Source of the DNA: Actinomycetes bacterium
Lineage (GTDB): Bacteria; Actinomycetota; Acidimicrobiia; Acidimicrobiales; RAAP-2
DNA: 39,662 nucleotides
Assembly: GCA_021794655.1 (NCBI GenBank)
Contig: JAJYQJ010000147.1
Coordinates: 1-39,662 of the forward strand
Reading direction: 5' to 3'
Positions 16,611-24,654 of the stretch are shown here, one piece after another. The translations under genes and the position numbers were made by a program. A model generated the notes under the pieces. It was not told the origin of the DNA. It worked only from the letters and a program-made list of their open reading frames with translations, and made no database searches. Position 1 is the first letter of the stretch. Every line of letters begins with the position of its first letter.

Positions 16611-18418
16611 CGTCCGCGTCGGGGTCGAGACCAGCTCCCTACGCCCGCTTCGACGACCTGAGCGCGGGACAAGCCGTCGTCTTTGACTCACCGGCGTCGC
16701 CGGCGATGGTCGCGAATACCCCGGGCGAGGTCGTCGCGGTGTTAGAGGCCGTCGACGACGCGACCATAGCTGGATCGTGGGCGGCGGGATTCGTCTCTTA
16801 TGAGGCCGCCGCGGGACTCGACGCCACCTTGCCGGTGCGACGTCGCACCGGCAACGACGACCCAAGCGGTGAGCTTCCCCTCGCGTGGTTTTGCCTCTTC
16901 GCTCCCCCCCGAACGACCGGCGCGCTCGACTTTGGGACCGACGCGCCGATGGAGTACTCTTCGAAGCGGTGGCGAGCCGGCTGGGACATCGCTTCCTACT
17001 CACGAAACCTCGACGCGGTGCGAGAACACATCGCGGCCGGTGACACCTACCAGTGCAACCTCACCGTCCGACTTCACTCACGTCTCGACGGCGACCTCCG
17101 CGGGTTCTACCGGGATATCGCTCTCGCACAACGCGGAGCGTACAACGCGTATATCGACACCGGTCGATTCGTCGTCGCGAGCGCGTCGCCGGAGCTCTTC
17201 TTCGAATGGAACGGAGACTTGCTGAGTGCGCGGCCGATGAAGGGCACGATCGCTCGTGGTCGCCGGCCGGACGAGGACAGGGAGCACGCCGATAGGCTCG
17301 CCAACTCTTTGAAGGATCAAGCCGAGAACGTCATGATCGTTGATCTCGTGCGCAACGACATCGGAAAACTAGCGCTCTTCGGCAGCGTCGAGGTGCCCGC
17401 AATCTTAGAGCTCGAGCGCTTCGAGACGCTATGGCAACTCACCTCAACGGTGACCGGTCGACTCCGACCGTCGACGACGCTCGTCGAGATCTTCCAAGCT
17501 CTGTTCCCGTGCGGTTCGGTCACCGGTGCGCCGAAGCGGCGAACGATGGCGTTGATCGCCGAGCTCGAGGAGAGTCGTAGAGGTGCCTACTGCGGCGCCG
17601 TCGGGTTCGTCGCGCCTTTACAAGTTGGGCTGAGAGCGCGCTCTAACGTCGCGATTCGAACGGCGGTCGTCGACCGCGCTACTCGCCACGCCGTCTACGG
17701 CACCGGCGGAGCGGTCACCTGGGACTCGACCGCGGAGGGCGAACACGCGGAGCTCCTCGCGAAATCAGTGATCCTCGGAGTACGCTTCGAGGAGTTCGAC
17801 CTCGTCGAGACGATGGGTTATAGACCCGGTGACGGCGCGCACATCCTCGATCGTCATCTCGATCGTCTCGCCGCTTCGGCCTGGTACTTCGGTTTCTTCT
17901 TCGACGCTTCCCGTCTCGACGACGCCCTGTCCGAGGCGCTCGCCGGCGCGACTCTACCAAGAAGGATTCGCGTCACTCTTTCTCGCTCCGGCGCGATCGA
18001 TCTTCAGTTGTCATCGACCCCTCCGGTACTTGAAAGACCGGTGCTCCTAGCCGTCGACTTCGATCCAGTCGACTCTTCGAGCGTGTGGCTCTATCACAAG
18101 ACGACGAGGCGCGCCGCGTTCGAAGAAAGAGCGCAGCGCCATCTGGAAGCTGACGACGTCGTTCTCGTGAACGAGCGCGGGGAGATCACGGAGTCGACGA
18201 TCGCAAACGTCGCGGTCCTCGTCGATCGGCGATGGTCGACTCCGCCCGTCGACTCCGGGTGCCTCCCGGGTGTCGAGCGCGGTCGCTTGATCGAACTCGG
18301 GAAACTCGTCGAACGGACGGTGACGCTCGACGAGCTCTACGCGGCCGACGGTGTCGCCTTGGTGAGCTCTTTGAGCCGATGGCGTGACGCGACCGTCTTG
18401 CCCCGGGTCGAGCGTTGA
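16607..18418 (+). CDS. pabB: Fused aminodeoxychorismate synthase I and aminodeoxychorismate lyase
   Basis: The 603-residue bifunctional enzyme makes p-aminobenzoate for folate. Residues 1 to about 385 form the chorismate-binding PabB part. It contains REHIAAGDTYQCN, SPELFF, PMKGTIARG with the lysine typical of PabB rather than of anthranilate synthase (about residue 213), VMIVDLVRND, and GSVTGAPKRR. Residues from about 390 form a PLP-dependent PabC lyase with the Schiff-base lysine in YHKTTRR (about 497) and NERGEITEST. The glutaminase PabA is not in the window. I start at the GTG at 16607, which overlaps the preceding stop. The frame stays open upstream, but only as the shadow of the VWA gene. 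Confidence 0.9.
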   Translation: MTSASGSRPAPYARFDDLSAGQAVVFDSPASPAMVANTPGEVVAVLEAVDDATIAGSWAAGFVSYEAAAGLDATLPVRRRTGNDDPSGELPLAWFCLFAPPRTTGALDFGTDAPMEYSSKRWRAGWDIASYSRNLDAVREHIAAGDTYQCNLTVRLHSRLDGDLRGFYRDIALAQRGAYNAYIDTGRFVVASASPELFFEWNGDLLSARPMKGTIARGRRPDEDREHADRLANSLKDQAENVMIVDLVRNDIGKLALFGSVEVPAILELERFETLWQLTSTVTGRLRPSTTLVEIFQALFPCGSVTGAPKRRTMALIAELEESRRGAYCGAVGFVAPLQVGLRARSNVAIRTAVVDRATRHAVYGTGGAVTWDSTAEGEHAELLAKSVILGVRFEEFDLVETMGYRPGDGAHILDRHLDRLAASAWYFGFFFDASRLDDALSEALAGATLPRRIRVTLSRSGAIDLQLSSTPPVLERPVLLAVDFDPVDSSSVWLYHKTTRRAAFEERAQRHLEADDVVLVNERGEITESTIANVAVLVDRRWSTPPVDSGCLPGVERGRLIELGKLVERTVTLDELYAADGVALVSSLSRWRDATVLPRVER

Positions 18419-18482
18419 GTCCTCGCGGGGCCGAGGGTTGTGGGGCCGAGAGTCCCGGTGGATACGGGGGCGGTCCCAGAGT

Positions 18483-19355
18483 TCAAGCAGGTGCCAGCGC
18501 GGGTAGCACCGCTTCGGCCATCAGCTCGAGCGGCCGCATGGAACCGACGTCTATCACCGTGCCGTGGGCGAGGTCGATGCCGAGCTCGGCGAGCGCCCGC
18601 AGGTGATCGATCGTCTCGTCGACTCGCTCCCCGTTCGATCCGAGGTCGAACCTCGTTTGCACCGTCTTTTCGATCGCGTCGTAGTCCCGACCTTCTCGCT
18701 CGCAGTGCTCCCGGAGCACGTCGAGCTTGTGAGCCAACTCAGGACTGTCGAAGAGGTTGCACGCGTCGGCGTAACGGGCGACGAGACGCAGTGTCTTTCT
18801 CTCGCCGGACCCCCCGATCAGTATCGGCGGGTGCGGCCGGGTGAGCGGCTGGGGTGAGTTGAGCGTCCGCGCGAGCTGGTAGTGGTTGCCTTCGTAGGGG
18901 CCGTCGTCGTCGCTCCACATCTGCAGGCAGATCTGTAGCGTCTCCTCGAGGCGTTCGAAGCGCTCGCCGGTAGGCGGGAACGGCAGCCCAAGACCGCGGG
19001 CCTCGTCCTCGTACCAGGCCGCCCCGATGCCGAGCATCGCTCTGCCGCCCGAGACGACGTCGAGAGTCGAGACCGCTTTCGCGAGTAGCCCCGGTTCGCG
19101 ATAGACGACCGCGCTGACGACCGCGAGCAGCTTCATCCGCTCGGTCACGCCCGCCAGGTAGCCAAGCGTCGTGTAGGACTCCAGCATCTCTTGCTCGGGT
19201 GCGCCGATATGACCGATCTGCCAGACGTGGTCCATGACGCTCACCCGGTCGAACCCGGCGTTCTCGGCGGTCTTTGCAATATCCGCGAGCCGTCGTCCGA
19301 GCACCGGTGGTCCACCCGCCCAGGTGAAATCAGGGATGTGCAAGCCAAACCTCAT
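18483..19355 (-). CDS. LLM-class F420-type oxidoreductase
   Basis: The 290-residue luciferase-like TIM-barrel protein starts at the ATG at 19355, behind GAGGAGGC. It reads MRFGLHIPDFTW, then GFDRVSVMDHVWQ, LLAVVSAVVYREPGLLAKAVSTLDVVSGGRAMLGIGAAWYEDEARGLGLPFP, and PHPPILIGGSGERKTLRLVARYADACNLF. These are the standard motifs of F420-dependent LLM oxidoreductases of the TIGR03560/Rv-type group. The substrate is not predictable. It converges with pabB, with 64 bases between them. The longer frame to 19493 was rejected because it lacks a start signal. Confidence 0.85.
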   Translation of the reverse strand: MRFGLHIPDFTWAGGPPVLGRRLADIAKTAENAGFDRVSVMDHVWQIGHIGAPEQEMLESYTTLGYLAGVTERMKLLAVVSAVVYREPGLLAKAVSTLDVVSGGRAMLGIGAAWYEDEARGLGLPFPPTGERFERLEETLQICLQMWSDDDGPYEGNHYQLARTLNSPQPLTRPHPPILIGGSGERKTLRLVARYADACNLFDSPELAHKLDVLREHCEREGRDYDAIEKTVQTRFDLGSNGERVDETIDHLRALAELGIDLAHGTVIDVGSMRPLELMAEAVLPALAPA

Positions 19356-19654
19356 CGTGCCTCCTCGTTCTAATGGATACTTGCGGCATCGGTTGTACGT
19401 CCTCGCTCCAGCGTAGGCGCCACCGGCGCGACCGGGCGGTCGGTCCGCGGCGTCAGAGTTGGCTCTAAGCCCCATAACGAGTTTCTCCGACATATATTTT
19501 ACGTGTCAGGTGCGCAGGTGAGAGAGGGTTTTTGGAACGAACGGCCGCTTCCCCCCTTGCATTTGAGGAACTGTTGGTAGAAAATGACAAGATTGTAACT
19601 ACATTGGTGCCATACGACGGCGAGGGACCCTCGATGGCAAGGGGAGGTGAGCCG

Positions 19655-19936
19655 GTGGACATTGTGTCGTTGTTGTACGGTCCCCAGGATCGTGCCTGGC
19701 AGGCTCAGGCCAACTGCATGGGAGTCGACCCAGATCTGTTCTTCCCGGAGCGTGGGGCGTCGACGCGAGAGGCGAAGGCGGTATGCAAGGGATGCGTCGT
19801 CCAAGAGGACTGTTTGGAGCACGCACTCGCGAACGGTGAGAAGTTCGGTATCTGGGGCGGAATGAGTGAACGCGAGCGCAGGCGGGTGAGGCGTGCGCGG
19901 GCGATGCAGCGGCGCGTCGGGTCAGCGAGCGCGTGA
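19655..19936 (+). CDS. WhiB-family iron-sulfur transcription regulator (first)
   Basis: The 93-residue protein carries the four WhiB cysteines C21, C44, C47 and C53 (C-x22-C-x2-C-x5-C) that bind a redox- or NO-sensitive [4Fe-4S] cluster. GIWGG is at 65-69, followed by a basic tail (RERRRVRRARAMQRR) for DNA contact. I chose the GTG at 19655 because AGGGGAGGTGA lies seven bases upstream; an in-frame ATG at 19634 is the main alternative. WhiB proteins act on promoters with the major sigma factor. A second WhiB gene lies 1.0 kb to the right on the other strand. Confidence 0.9.
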   Translation: MDIVSLLYGPQDRAWQAQANCMGVDPDLFFPERGASTREAKAVCKGCVVQEDCLEHALANGEKFGIWGGMSERERRRVRRARAMQRRVGSASA

Positions 19937-19956
19937 GCGCGCGTTAACGACGACGG

Positions 19957-20012
19957 CTGATTCTTCGACCCTGATCTCTCGACGCTGATCTCTCGACGCT
20001 GATCTCTCGACG
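19957..20012. repeat. 14-bp tandem repeat, four copies
   Basis: The unit CTGATCTCTCGACG occurs three times exactly, preceded by a variant copy (CTGATTCTTCGACC). The array fills the gap between the convergent whiB and formiminotransferase-like genes and ends at the stop of the latter. It may vary in copy number between strains. Confidence 0.85.
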
Positions 20013-20855
20013 CTATCGCTCGGCGATCCCACGGTCTTGCATGCGGGCTTCGATCGTTTGCTCTGGTGAGACGTCGAGTTCTGCCCAGCGGTGTCGTGGT
20101 ATGCGCGCGAGGAGGGCGGCTGGGATGAGTCCGACCAACTCAGACCTCTCGATGCCGAGATCTCGCTCGGAGGCGAGGAGGGAGGCGGCGTCGTAGACGT
20201 CGGTGGGACCGGTCGTGAACGGGTCGGTGAGGTTGAACGAGAGTTGGACGGTCGAGCCCATGTCGAACGCGAGGGACTTCACGTCGGAGCTCCTGAGCTT
20301 GGACGCGATGTCACGTGCCGCGGTGACGTCTGCACGTGAGAGCCAGATGTTGTAGGCGACGAGGTGCCCTCTTGCACCGACGGCACACGCGCCGGCGGTT
20401 GGATGGGCGACGGTCGGTCCGGTGTCGGGTGGGAGTGCGGAGAACGCGAGGCGACGGACGTCTGGGAGATAGCGTAGGGTTCCGTCGGGGAGTGGGCCGT
20501 AGTAGAAGCAGGGGAGTGCGAGGTTCGTTCCGGCCCACGTCGCGAAGCGATCCCGTTCGACGACGACGGACTCCGGTGAGCTCGAGGAGAGGGGAACGAA
20601 AGGGACGACGTCTATCGAGCCGAGACGCGGATGGGGTCCTTGATGGGAGTGGATGTCGATCAGCTCCAAAGCTGTTCTCGCTAACGACTGGCACGATTCG
20701 TATACGTCGTCCTCGTCGCCGGCGAGGGAGAACACCGATCGGTCGTGGACGGCGTCTTCGTGGACGTCGAGGAGGACGGCGTCGCACCGCGAGGAGAGCT
20801 GGGCGATTACGTCGGCGTCTCGACCGTCACTTATGTTGACGACGGACTCGATCAT
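20013..20855 (-). CDS. Glutamate formimidoyltransferase-like protein (FTCD N-terminal type)
   Basis: The 280-residue protein starts MIESVVNISDGRD and contains IDIHSHQGPHPRLGSIDVVPFVPL, the central signature of the formiminotransferase domain, and HPTAGACAVGARGHLVAYNIWL, matching its C-terminal subdomain. Known members transfer a formimino group between formiminoglutamate and tetrahydrofolate in histidine degradation, but single-domain bacterial homologues are often of uncertain role. No histidine-degradation genes (hutH, hutU, hutI) are visible, so the substrate is inferred only from the family. Confidence 0.8.
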   Translation of the reverse strand: MIESVVNISDGRDADVIAQLSSRCDAVLLDVHEDAVHDRSVFSLAGDEDDVYESCQSLARTALELIDIHSHQGPHPRLGSIDVVPFVPLSSSSPESVVVERDRFATWAGTNLALPCFYYGPLPDGTLRYLPDVRRLAFSALPPDTGPTVAHPTAGACAVGARGHLVAYNIWLSRADVTAARDIASKLRSSDVKSLAFDMGSTVQLSFNLTDPFTTGPTDVYDAASLLASERDLGIERSELVGLIPAALLARIPRHRWAELDVSPEQTIEARMQDRGIAER

Positions 20856-20931
20856 CGACGCGCTCGGACGTCACGCGGGTGTCGATGAGTTCTGGAGTTA
20901 GATCCGCGGAGCGCGCGACGCGTTGGAAGCG

Positions 20932-21177
20932 CTATCCCGGTACTGCGACCTGCTCCAAGCGTCGACGACGGATGATCCGGCGTCGCTCGCGCTCGGAGCA
21001 ACCGCCCCAGACACCGTGGTCGATGCGGTTTACTAACGCGTACTCGAGACACTCCTTGCTAACGGGGCAAGTCGCGCAGATTCGCTGAGCCTTTTGCACC
21101 CCGAGCCCGTCGCTCGGGAAAAAAACTGCCGGAGCGACCTCTCGACACTTACCGTCTTCCATCCAATCTGAGTTCAT
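20932..21177 (-). CDS. WhiB-family iron-sulfur transcription regulator (second, WhiB1-like)
   Basis: The 81-residue protein has cluster cysteines C11, C34, C37 and C43 and the GVWGG turn at 55-59, followed by a strongly basic tail (RERRRIIRRRR). Its shortness and the very N-terminal first cysteine resemble WhiB1. The ATG at 21177 lies behind GAAGGGGAC; the longer frame to 21240 has no start signal. It is transcribed in the same direction as the formiminotransferase-like gene, 76 bases upstream of it. Confidence 0.9.
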   Translation of the reverse strand: MNSDWMEDGKCREVAPAVFFPSDGLGVQKAQRICATCPVSKECLEYALVNRIDHGVWGGCSERERRRIIRRRRLEQVAVPG

Positions 21178-21654
21178 GGTCTGTCCCCTTCTTCCAATTA
21201 AATGATAACCGTTCGGGGTCGAGCTGTATACGTTAAGCAAGTCCGGCGTTTGCCCTGTTCAACGAGGCGCGCGAACACGGATCGCAAAGAGCGGTGCGCC
21301 GCGAAGCTGGGTCGTCACTGTGTTGAGAACCCGCTTCTATTCAAAGGGGCGGATTGGATGTCGCAGTCCGAGGAGGTCTTAGTACCTGTTCAACGTAGTT
21401 ATTTGACGCCGAGTCGTCGCGATCGTCGGTGGTGTCTGGCTCGCGTCCCTTGGCGGCGATGTGGCGCCGAGCCGAGCCACCGTGGAGTCGTGGTTTGATT
21501 CTAAGATGCTATTAAGAGTTTGGACGCCCGTCTCGTGTCGGGTCGGCCGGGGTCGCGTGAGGGCGGCGTTTCCCCGGGCGTGGTGTGGCCGGTACGATTG
21601 GTGTGTCAAGGTAGTAACCGTTGAACCGACTGATATGTGACCGAGGAGATTACG
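21178..21654. other. Intergenic region between whiB and a hypothetical gene
   Basis: These 477 bases separate two divergent genes. The frames on both strands have no recognisable content. A weak leftward promoter-like pair (TATACA and TATCAT, 17 bases apart) lies at about 21203-21232, upstream of the whiB start. I see no RNA gene or clear hairpin. Confidence 0.4.
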
Positions 21655-21954
21655 ATGCCCGCCGATACCGAATCCAGCGATTCGAGCACAGAGGAGTTCG
21701 AGCCGAGAGAGCCGCTAGGGCGTGTCCGCGTCGTCTACCTCGGTCCGGTCGCTCCCCATTGGGACGTCGTCTCCGAGTCGGGCCCGCCGGAGCTGACCGA
21801 GGCGTTCAAGGAACGTGTGTTGGCGAGGCTGGTTCTACTGCCGCCCCACGACCCCCAGTTCCGCAGAAATCGAGAGCGTGTCGTGCGTGACGCGGAGCGC
21901 GAGAGGTTGGCCTTGGAGTGGGATCTCGGCGTCCCAGAGGAGATGGAGGTCTAG
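21655..21954 (+). CDS. Hypothetical acidic protein, 99 residues
   Basis: The ATG at 21655 is preceded by GAGGAG, seven bases upstream; the GTG at 21637 is an alternative. The protein starts with an acidic, disordered stretch (TESSDSSTEEFEPREP), then LGRVRVVYLGPVAPHWDVVSE, and ends in a charged helix (RRNRERVVRDAERERLALEWDLG). I do not recognise the family. Its codon use and start signal look like those of a real gene. It converges with the zincin-like gene. Confidence 0.6.
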   Translation: MPADTESSDSSTEEFEPREPLGRVRVVYLGPVAPHWDVVSESGPPELTEAFKERVLARLVLLPPHDPQFRRNRERVVRDAERERLALEWDLGVPEEMEV

Positions 21955-21979
21955 CGACGACGTGCGTGGGCGCCGACGG

Positions 21980-23230
21980 TCACTCCCCGAACAAGGTGTC
22001 TTCGCCGGTGTCGGGGAGGTCGATCCTCGCTAGCCAGAGTCCGGGGGCGTCGACGTCGGCGGGAGTCGGCAGGTTCCTCTTGGACTGCCACAGGCGCGAG
22101 AGGCCGTCTTGTCCGGCCCTGTCGATGACCCCCGCGACGAAAGCGGTTCCTCTCTCGATCTGATCGCGTCCCAAGTCGACTCCAAATAGAGCTCCGGCGG
22201 CCCGCTCTGAGTTGGAGTCGTCGACGAGGTGACGGCGCCAGGCTTCGATGACGTTGGAGGCCGAGCCGGCGAGCGACGATGTCACGGAGGCGGCTATATG
22301 GTCTACGTATCCGACCAACGCGCTCGCGATAGCGGTGAACGCGGCGGAGGAGGTTCGCCCGGGGGGGTAGAAGATGTCGCCGAAGAGAGACTCGGGGTCA
22401 GAGATGAGACTCTGGAGTGACTCGGGATCTCCGATCTTGTTGCCGAGGCGGTTCGTCAGCTCGTTTTGCATTTCGACGGATTCGAGGACGCCGGTTTGAA
22501 TTAGCTCCCTCAGGCGGTCGCCGACGTGGGGAACGGAGAGGATCGTGTGCATCGTTATCTCACGCGCACAAATCCATAGCATCACCTCGTCGTGCGGGAC
22601 GCTCCAGGCGTTCGCGAACGCGGTGACGTTCTCCGAGACGACGAGGATCTCCTCGGAGGGGGGCCACGGAACCGGGATCGCGAACTGGCCGAGCGCGCTC
22701 TGGGAGAGATGGCCGACGACCGAGCCGAACTGCATCCCGAGCAGCAAAGGGCCGATCGTCGTCGCGAACCGACCTAATAGCCCTTCGAGAGCGTCGGGTC
22801 CACCGCTGTCGTGAACGCTCAGGTCGAGACTGCCGGATCCAGCTAACTCGGGGTTAGTCGCGTTGGCCGCACCCTCGGCTGCCGCGACCATGTCTTCGAA
22901 GAATGGGCGATAGGCGTCCAACGTGCGCTGCGCGAATACACCTCGTCGAACCGGGACGATTGTGGGGGTCTTGCCGTGACTGACGACTTCGAGTCCCGTT
23001 AGCTGGCTCACGTGCATCTCGGCGGCTCGCGAGATCTCCTCGAACTTGATGCGTTCGAGTGGGTCGGGGTTGCCGTCGGCGGCACCGTCGGTGGCGACAC
23101 CGACGGCGAGGGAACGCGCCGCGTCGAACCACATGGATCCGGCGGGTCCGCTTTGGCCGACGACTTTCAATAGGTCGCCGAGGAGCCCCTCGAATGGGTC
23201 GGGTGATTCGTTGGGGTCGTTAATGCTCAC
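21980..23230 (-). CDS. DUF2342-type zincin-like protein with altered HExxH
   Basis: The 416-residue cytoplasmic protein belongs to the actinobacterial DUF2342/zincin family annotated as zinc-dependent metalloprotease or F420-biosynthesis-associated hydrolase. Evidence is FEEISRAAEMHVSQLTGL, LLLGMQFGSVVGHLSQSALGQFAIPVPW, and DEVMLWICAREITMHTILSVPHVGDRLREL. The last segment is where the family usually has HExxH. Here it reads REITM, so both zinc-ligand histidines are replaced. It therefore may not be a protease. It lies 9 bases downstream of the HtrA-like gene in the same direction, probably in one operon. Confidence 0.8.
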   Translation of the reverse strand: MSINDPNESPDPFEGLLGDLLKVVGQSGPAGSMWFDAARSLAVGVATDGAADGNPDPLERIKFEEISRAAEMHVSQLTGLEVVSHGKTPTIVPVRRGVFAQRTLDAYRPFFEDMVAAAEGAANATNPELAGSGSLDLSVHDSGGPDALEGLLGRFATTIGPLLLGMQFGSVVGHLSQSALGQFAIPVPWPPSEEILVVSENVTAFANAWSVPHDEVMLWICAREITMHTILSVPHVGDRLRELIQTGVLESVEMQNELTNRLGNKIGDPESLQSLISDPESLFGDIFYPPGRTSSAAFTAIASALVGYVDHIAASVTSSLAGSASNVIEAWRRHLVDDSNSERAAGALFGVDLGRDQIERGTAFVAGVIDRAGQDGLSRLWQSKRNLPTPADVDAPGLWLARIDLPDTGEDTLFGE

Positions 23231-23239
23231 AGTTGCATG

Positions 23240-24589
23240 TTAGGGCGAGGAAGCGAGGTCCACCTCAACGTTCAAAGGGGTGCCGTCTCTTACGACCTTT
23301 AGCTGCACCGGCGTGCCCGGGGGCATCACGTAGAGACGTGCTCGTAGCTCGGCCATCGAGCGAACGGGATGGCCGCTCACCGCCTCGATCACGTCTCCGG
23401 CCTTGAGCGAGTTGGCGGCGGGGCCGTTTGGATCTACCGTTGCCACGAGGGCCCCTGTCGGCCCGCCCGTCACGGTCGAGGGGACCGTCGCGTCACGACC
23501 GTCGATCCCGAGCCACCCGTGTTTCAACGGGCGGTTGTGGACGAGGTAGTTCGTGACGCCGGCCAAGAGGTCGGAGGGGAGGAAGGCGGTGTTCGGAGAT
23601 CTGGGCGACTCGCGAGGTCCAAGAGTTGAAGAGACGCTTTGATCGAGGAGTCCGATGACGCCGCCGGCGCTGTTCACGAGAACGGCGCCGGGTGGTTGTG
23701 GACTGTTCGACGTCGTGACCATGATGTCGGCGAGGGAAGAACCAGACCCGTCTTGCGGGGGTGATCCTATGTAGTCGAACGTCGCAGGTGAGGAGCGCGC
23801 GAGGACTCCTCCGGGGTCAGAGTTCGAAGTAGGTTCTCCTGCTAGAGAGAGGACGGTTTCCCCGCTACCGGGGGCAGTTGACCGGTCTCCGGCGAGCGAA
23901 GCGGTCGGCATCGTCGCGCCGGGCACGCGCACGAGAGCGATGTCTGAGCCCGGATCGACGCCGACGACGGTTGCGGCGGTCGGCGCGAGGTTGGAACCCG
24001 ACGCGATGAGAGAAGTAGCTCCCTTGATGGACTGTGCGGAGGTGAGGACGAGTCCATGAGGGCCGATTGCGATACCACAGCCCGCATACGTGGTCCCTGA
24101 CGAAGTGGTGTCCTTCAGCAGCACCATCGATCTGACGACGTTGCTCACCCGTCGAGGGATGGCGGCGATCCCGGTGTTCAACGACGCGGTCGTGTTGATC
24201 GGATATCCGAGCGAAGATGAGGGCGCGCGAGTACTGGATCCGCCGCTGTTCAACAGCACGAGGCCGGCGACCATCGCGAGTGCGACGCCACCGCCGAGCA
24301 GCACGGCCCCCCTCAAACTGGTGCGGTGACGTTCCCCGAGATGGGGTCGAGACGCCGATCCGGGGTTCCGAGCGGGTCCGCCGCGGCTGGAGCGGTAGCG
24401 ATCTGATGAATTTGCGAAAACAAATTCTGACGGATGGCGCCAGACTCGCTGCTCTGGTGGAAGCCAGCCCTGAAGTGGGGGCTCTCCGGGAGAACTTGGC
24501 ATCTCACCTGGTCTTTCAAGATATTCGAAGTCAGAGTTGTCAGCCTCGTCGGGTCCGTCTCCGAAAGGATCTTGGCCGAATTCACTCAC
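23240..24589 (-). CDS. HtrA-like trypsin/PDZ membrane protein, apparently inactive
   Basis: The 449-residue protein has an acidic cytoplasmic N-terminus, one TM helix (about 94-114), a trypsin-like domain and a C-terminal PDZ domain (about 350-445, HGWLGIDGRD...LKAGDVIEAVSGHPVRSMAELRARL). It resembles the PepD/HtrA proteins of actinobacteria. The catalytic residues are not conserved. Where HtrA has TNxHV, this protein has TSAQSI, with Gln at 186. The Asp of GSDIALVRV is kept (D216). The GNSGGP serine motif is replaced by PPGAVLVNSAGG. A scaffold or sensor role is more likely than proteolysis. It is divergent from mreB and starts at GTG. Confidence 0.8.
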   Translation of the reverse strand: MSEFGQDPFGDGPDEADNSDFEYLERPGEMPSSPGEPPLQGWLPPEQRVWRHPSEFVFANSSDRYRSSRGGPARNPGSASRPHLGERHRTSLRGAVLLGGGVALAMVAGLVLLNSGGSSTRAPSSSLGYPINTTASLNTGIAAIPRRVSNVVRSMVLLKDTTSSGTTYAGCGIAIGPHGLVLTSAQSIKGATSLIASGSNLAPTAATVVGVDPGSDIALVRVPGATMPTASLAGDRSTAPGSGETVLSLAGEPTSNSDPGGVLARSSPATFDYIGSPPQDGSGSSLADIMVTTSNSPQPPGAVLVNSAGGVIGLLDQSVSSTLGPRESPRSPNTAFLPSDLLAGVTNYLVHNRPLKHGWLGIDGRDATVPSTVTGGPTGALVATVDPNGPAANSLKAGDVIEAVSGHPVRSMAELRARLYVMPPGTPVQLKVVRDGTPLNVEVDLASSP

Positions 24590-24654
24590 CTGCCAAGGTT
24601 AGCGATCCCGAGCTGCGAGGTGAGGTCGCCCCAACTCTGCGTACCATGAGGGCG

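Noticed and set aside
24217-24654. Long 5' extension of the mreB frame, giving a 479-residue protein.
   Set aside because: The extension overlaps the divergent HtrA-like gene and does not resemble MreB; the family start is at SRDLAIDLGTANT.
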